Source of the DNA: an uncultured Peptococcaceae bacterium
GTDB lineage: Bacteria > Bacillota > Limnochordia > Darwinibacteriales > Darwinibacteriaceae
Assembly: GCA_937988745.1 (NCBI GenBank)
Contig: CALKAR010000100.1
Coordinates: 1-7,231, forward strand
Length of the DNA: 7,231 nt
Direction of reading: 5' to 3'
Shown: piece after piece, positions 5,412 through 7,231 of the stretch
Layout: each line of letters opens with the position of its first letter
How positions within the stretch are numbered: the stretch's first letter is position 1
The notes under the pieces: model-generated
What the model was told of the DNA's origin: nothing
Seen by the model: the letters and a program-made list of their open reading frames with translations, nothing else
Databases searched by the model: none
Program-made: the position numbers and the translations under genes

Positions 5412-7231
5412 TTAGTTAGCTTTTAAGAACGATGCGGCTTCTGCGGCAAGCGCCTCAGCTGTGAAGCCAAGGTGTTCTGCAACTTGGTTTCCAGGACCGC
5501 TCATTCCAAACCTATCAAGCCCATATACTGCGATCTTACCACCGGGTTTGAGACTGTACCAGCCACGGGAAACGCCGACTTCTACTACCATGACCGGAAC
5601 TCCATCAGGCAGTACACTGCGGCAGTATTCTTCATCCTGCGCGTAGAATACTTCAGCGCTCGGAATCGATACAACCCGTACTCCGATACCTTGGCTTTCA
5701 AGAATGTCAGCAGCTTCAAGAGCCAGCGAGACCTCACTTCCGGTTGCAGCTAGTACCAACTGGTCACCTGCTTTGCCTTCGCGTACAACATATCCACCGC
5801 GCCGGAAGTCCCAACCGTCTGGCTTCTCAAACACAGGCAGTCCCTGTCTGGTTAGAACCAAGCACGTTGGACCATCTTCCCGTCTGAGAGCCTCAACCCA
5901 AGCCCACGCAGTTTCTTCTGCATCAGCAGGACGGTAAACACGCATATTGGGAATTAGGCGCAGCGATTCGGTATGCTCAATTGGCTGATGCGTTGGCCCG
6001 TCTTCCCCAACGTAGATCGAGTCATGGGTCAGCACGTAGACCACAGGCAGCTTCATTAGAGCTGCAAGACGCATGGCAGGACGCATATAGTCACTGAACA
6101 CCAAGAAGGTACCGCCGAATACTCTAAAGCCGCCATAGAGGTGGATTCCATTCATGATTGACCCCATGGCATGTTCCCTAACGCCAAAGTTGAAGTTGCG
6201 TCCAGAGAAGTCGCCTGCCTGCACATTTCCCTTACCATCTAAATGGGTATTGTTCGATGGGGCCAGATCAGCGGAACCACCGATGAGGTTTTCCATTTTG
6301 TCAGCAATGGCATTCAAGACCTTGCCGCTGGCAGCGCGGGTAGCCAGCTTATCTCCTACGGAGAACATTCTGACTACATCATCGATGTCTGATGGGACCT
6401 CACCATTCATCCAGCGGTGCCATTTCTCAGCTAGCTCTGGATATTCTTCTGACCATTTCGCAAAAAGCTCATTCCATTCAGCCTCGAGCTTCTTGCCTCT
6501 TTCGTGCATGGCAGCCGGCAGATCCTGCAGTTCCTCAGGCACATAGAACTGCTCATCTTCAGGCAGACCGATTGCCCGCTTGAGCCCCCTGATCTCCTCT
6601 TCTCCAAGCGGAGCACCGTGCGAAGCCGCAGTACCGGCTTTAGTTGGAGCCCATTTAGCAATCGTGGTCTTCGCTACAATTAGACTTGGCTTATCCTCCA
6701 CCGCTTTAGCTTCGGCAATCGCAGCCTTGATCTGTTCGATATCGTGACCGTCAATTTCCTGAATGTGCCAGCCATAAGCGGCATAACGATCTTTCACAGA
6801 CTCAGTGAAGGCTAAATCAGTCGATCCTTCAATAGTAATGCGGTTTGAGTCATAAATCACAATCAACTTGCCCAATTTAAGGTGCCCAGCCAGAGAAGAA
6901 GCCTCAGCACTGACACCTTCCATAAAGTCACCATCTCCGGCCAATACATAGGTGTAATTATCGACGATGGGATAGCCGGGTCGGTTAAAACGTGCTGCAG
7001 CCATCTGTTCACCGATTGCCATTCCGACAGCATTTGCGATCCCCTGTCCCAGAGGCCCGGTGGTGGTTTCGACACCATCTGTATCGCCATACTCAGGATG
7101 ACCAGGTGTGTTGGAACCTAGCTGTCTGAAATTACGCAAGTCGTCCAGAGAGACATCGTAGCCGCCTAGGTGAAGCAGAGAATACAGCAGCATGGAACCG
7201 TGCCCGCCAGAGAGCACAAAACGGTCTCTCT
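5412..7231 (-). CDS. tkt: Transketolase (N-terminus outside window)
   Basis: Thiamine-diphosphate enzyme of the pentose phosphate pathway, moving two-carbon ketol units between sugar phosphates. About 605 residues are visible. The frame runs open off the window end, coding RDRFV before SGGHGS, so roughly the first 60 residues (with the GHPG segment) are missing by comparison with the 663-residue E. coli enzyme. Counting from the GTG codon at 7217 as residue 1: GHGS (H6), TPGHPE (H40), the cofactor motif GDGDFMEG (94-101) with N125, SHGAPLG (H200), the cofactor-activating glutamate in FGVRE (E348), and GEDGPTHQP (H410). All catalytic residues that fall in the window are present. Domain order is PP, pyrimidine (from about 295) and C-terminal domain (from about 480). 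The GTG at 7217 is an internal valine, not the start. The gene ends at a strong terminator and is convergent with the coat operon. Confidence 0.97.
   Translation of the reverse strand, partial: RDRFVLSGGHGSMLLYSLLHLGGYDVSLDDLRNFRQLGSNTPGHPEYGDTDGVETTTGPLGQGIANAVGMAIGEQMAAARFNRPGYPIVDNYTYVLAGDGDFMEGVSAEASSLAGHLKLGKLIVIYDSNRITIEGSTDLAFTESVKDRYAAYGWHIQEIDGHDIEQIKAAIAEAKAVEDKPSLIVAKTTIAKWAPTKAGTAASHGAPLGEEEIRGLKRAIGLPEDEQFYVPEELQDLPAAMHERGKKLEAEWNELFAKWSEEYPELAEKWHRWMNGEVPSDIDDVVRMFSVGDKLATRAASGKVLNAIADKMENLIGGSADLAPSNNTHLDGKGNVQAGDFSGRNFNFGVREHAMGSIMNGIHLYGGFRVFGGTFLVFSDYMRPAMRLAALMKLPVVYVLTHDSIYVGEDGPTHQPIEHTESLRLIPNMRVYRPADAEETAWAWVEALRREDGPTCLVLTRQGLPVFEKPDGWDFRRGGYVVREGKAGDQLVLAATGSEVSLALEAADILESQGIGVRVVSIPSAEVFYAQDEEYCRSVLPDGVPVMVVEVGVSRGWYSLKPGGKIAVYGLDRFGMSGPGNQVAEHLGFTAEALAAEAASFLKAN

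Noticed and set aside
5704..6546. Plus-strand open frames of 77-130 codons opposite transketolase
   Set aside because: Antisense shadows of a highly conserved gene with low-complexity Ser/Pro/Arg-rich translations and no family resemblance.
7215..7217. GTG at 7217 as the transketolase start
   Set aside because: The preceding in-frame codons read RDRF, matching the conserved DRFVLS run of transketolases, so the gene continues beyond the window.

Overview
The window comes from a spore-forming, low-to-mid GC Gram-positive bacterium (Bacillota), most likely a clostridial-type lineage rather than Bacillus itself. The evidence is two adjacent CotF-type spore coat genes, a DUF2600/YtpB-type terpene cyclase of the kind known from sporulating Firmicutes, a DUF438-hemerythrin-PAS protein, and strong AGGAGG-type ribosome binding sites throughout. 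No ribosomal or other strong taxonomic marker is present, so a genus cannot be named.

Layout: (1) 7-327, minus: thioredoxin, with its own near-perfect sigma-A promoter (360-388) whose spacer contains a perfect inverted repeat (363-383) of the CsoR/CstR (DUF156) operator type. (2) 393-1082, minus: a DEDDh (DnaQ-like) 3'-5' exonuclease with an added C-terminal zinc ribbon, ending just upstream of the thioredoxin promoter. (3) 1204-2229, plus: a YtpB-type large-terpene synthase. (4) 2226-3161, minus: a long-chain polyprenyl diphosphate synthase, convergent with the terpene synthase; the two stop codons share one palindromic CTAG. (5) 3251-4471, minus: a DUF438 / hemerythrin / PAS protein with a GTG start. 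(6) 4656-4943 and 4962-5345, plus: two small spore coat proteins in a tight operon. (7) 5351-5404: a strong two-tier terminator hairpin between the coat operon and (8) 5412-7231, minus: transketolase, cut off at its N-terminus by the window edge. No gap between genes exceeds about 185 bases. No tRNA, rRNA, mobile element or CRISPR array was seen.

How the genes fit together: the polyprenyl synthase should make a long all-trans prenyl diphosphate, and the YtpB-type enzyme should cyclise such a chain (C35 in Bacillus subtilis) to a monocyclic terpene. The pair therefore looks like a two-step terpenoid module in a sporulating host. The coat gene pair looks like the two halves of B. subtilis CotF encoded separately. 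The thioredoxin promoter suggests induction by copper or by reactive sulfur. Transketolase and the exonuclease are general metabolism and DNA maintenance. I see no obvious unknown multi-gene defence or mobile system. The most notable points are the thioredoxin operator, the convergent terpene pair and the split CotF arrangement.
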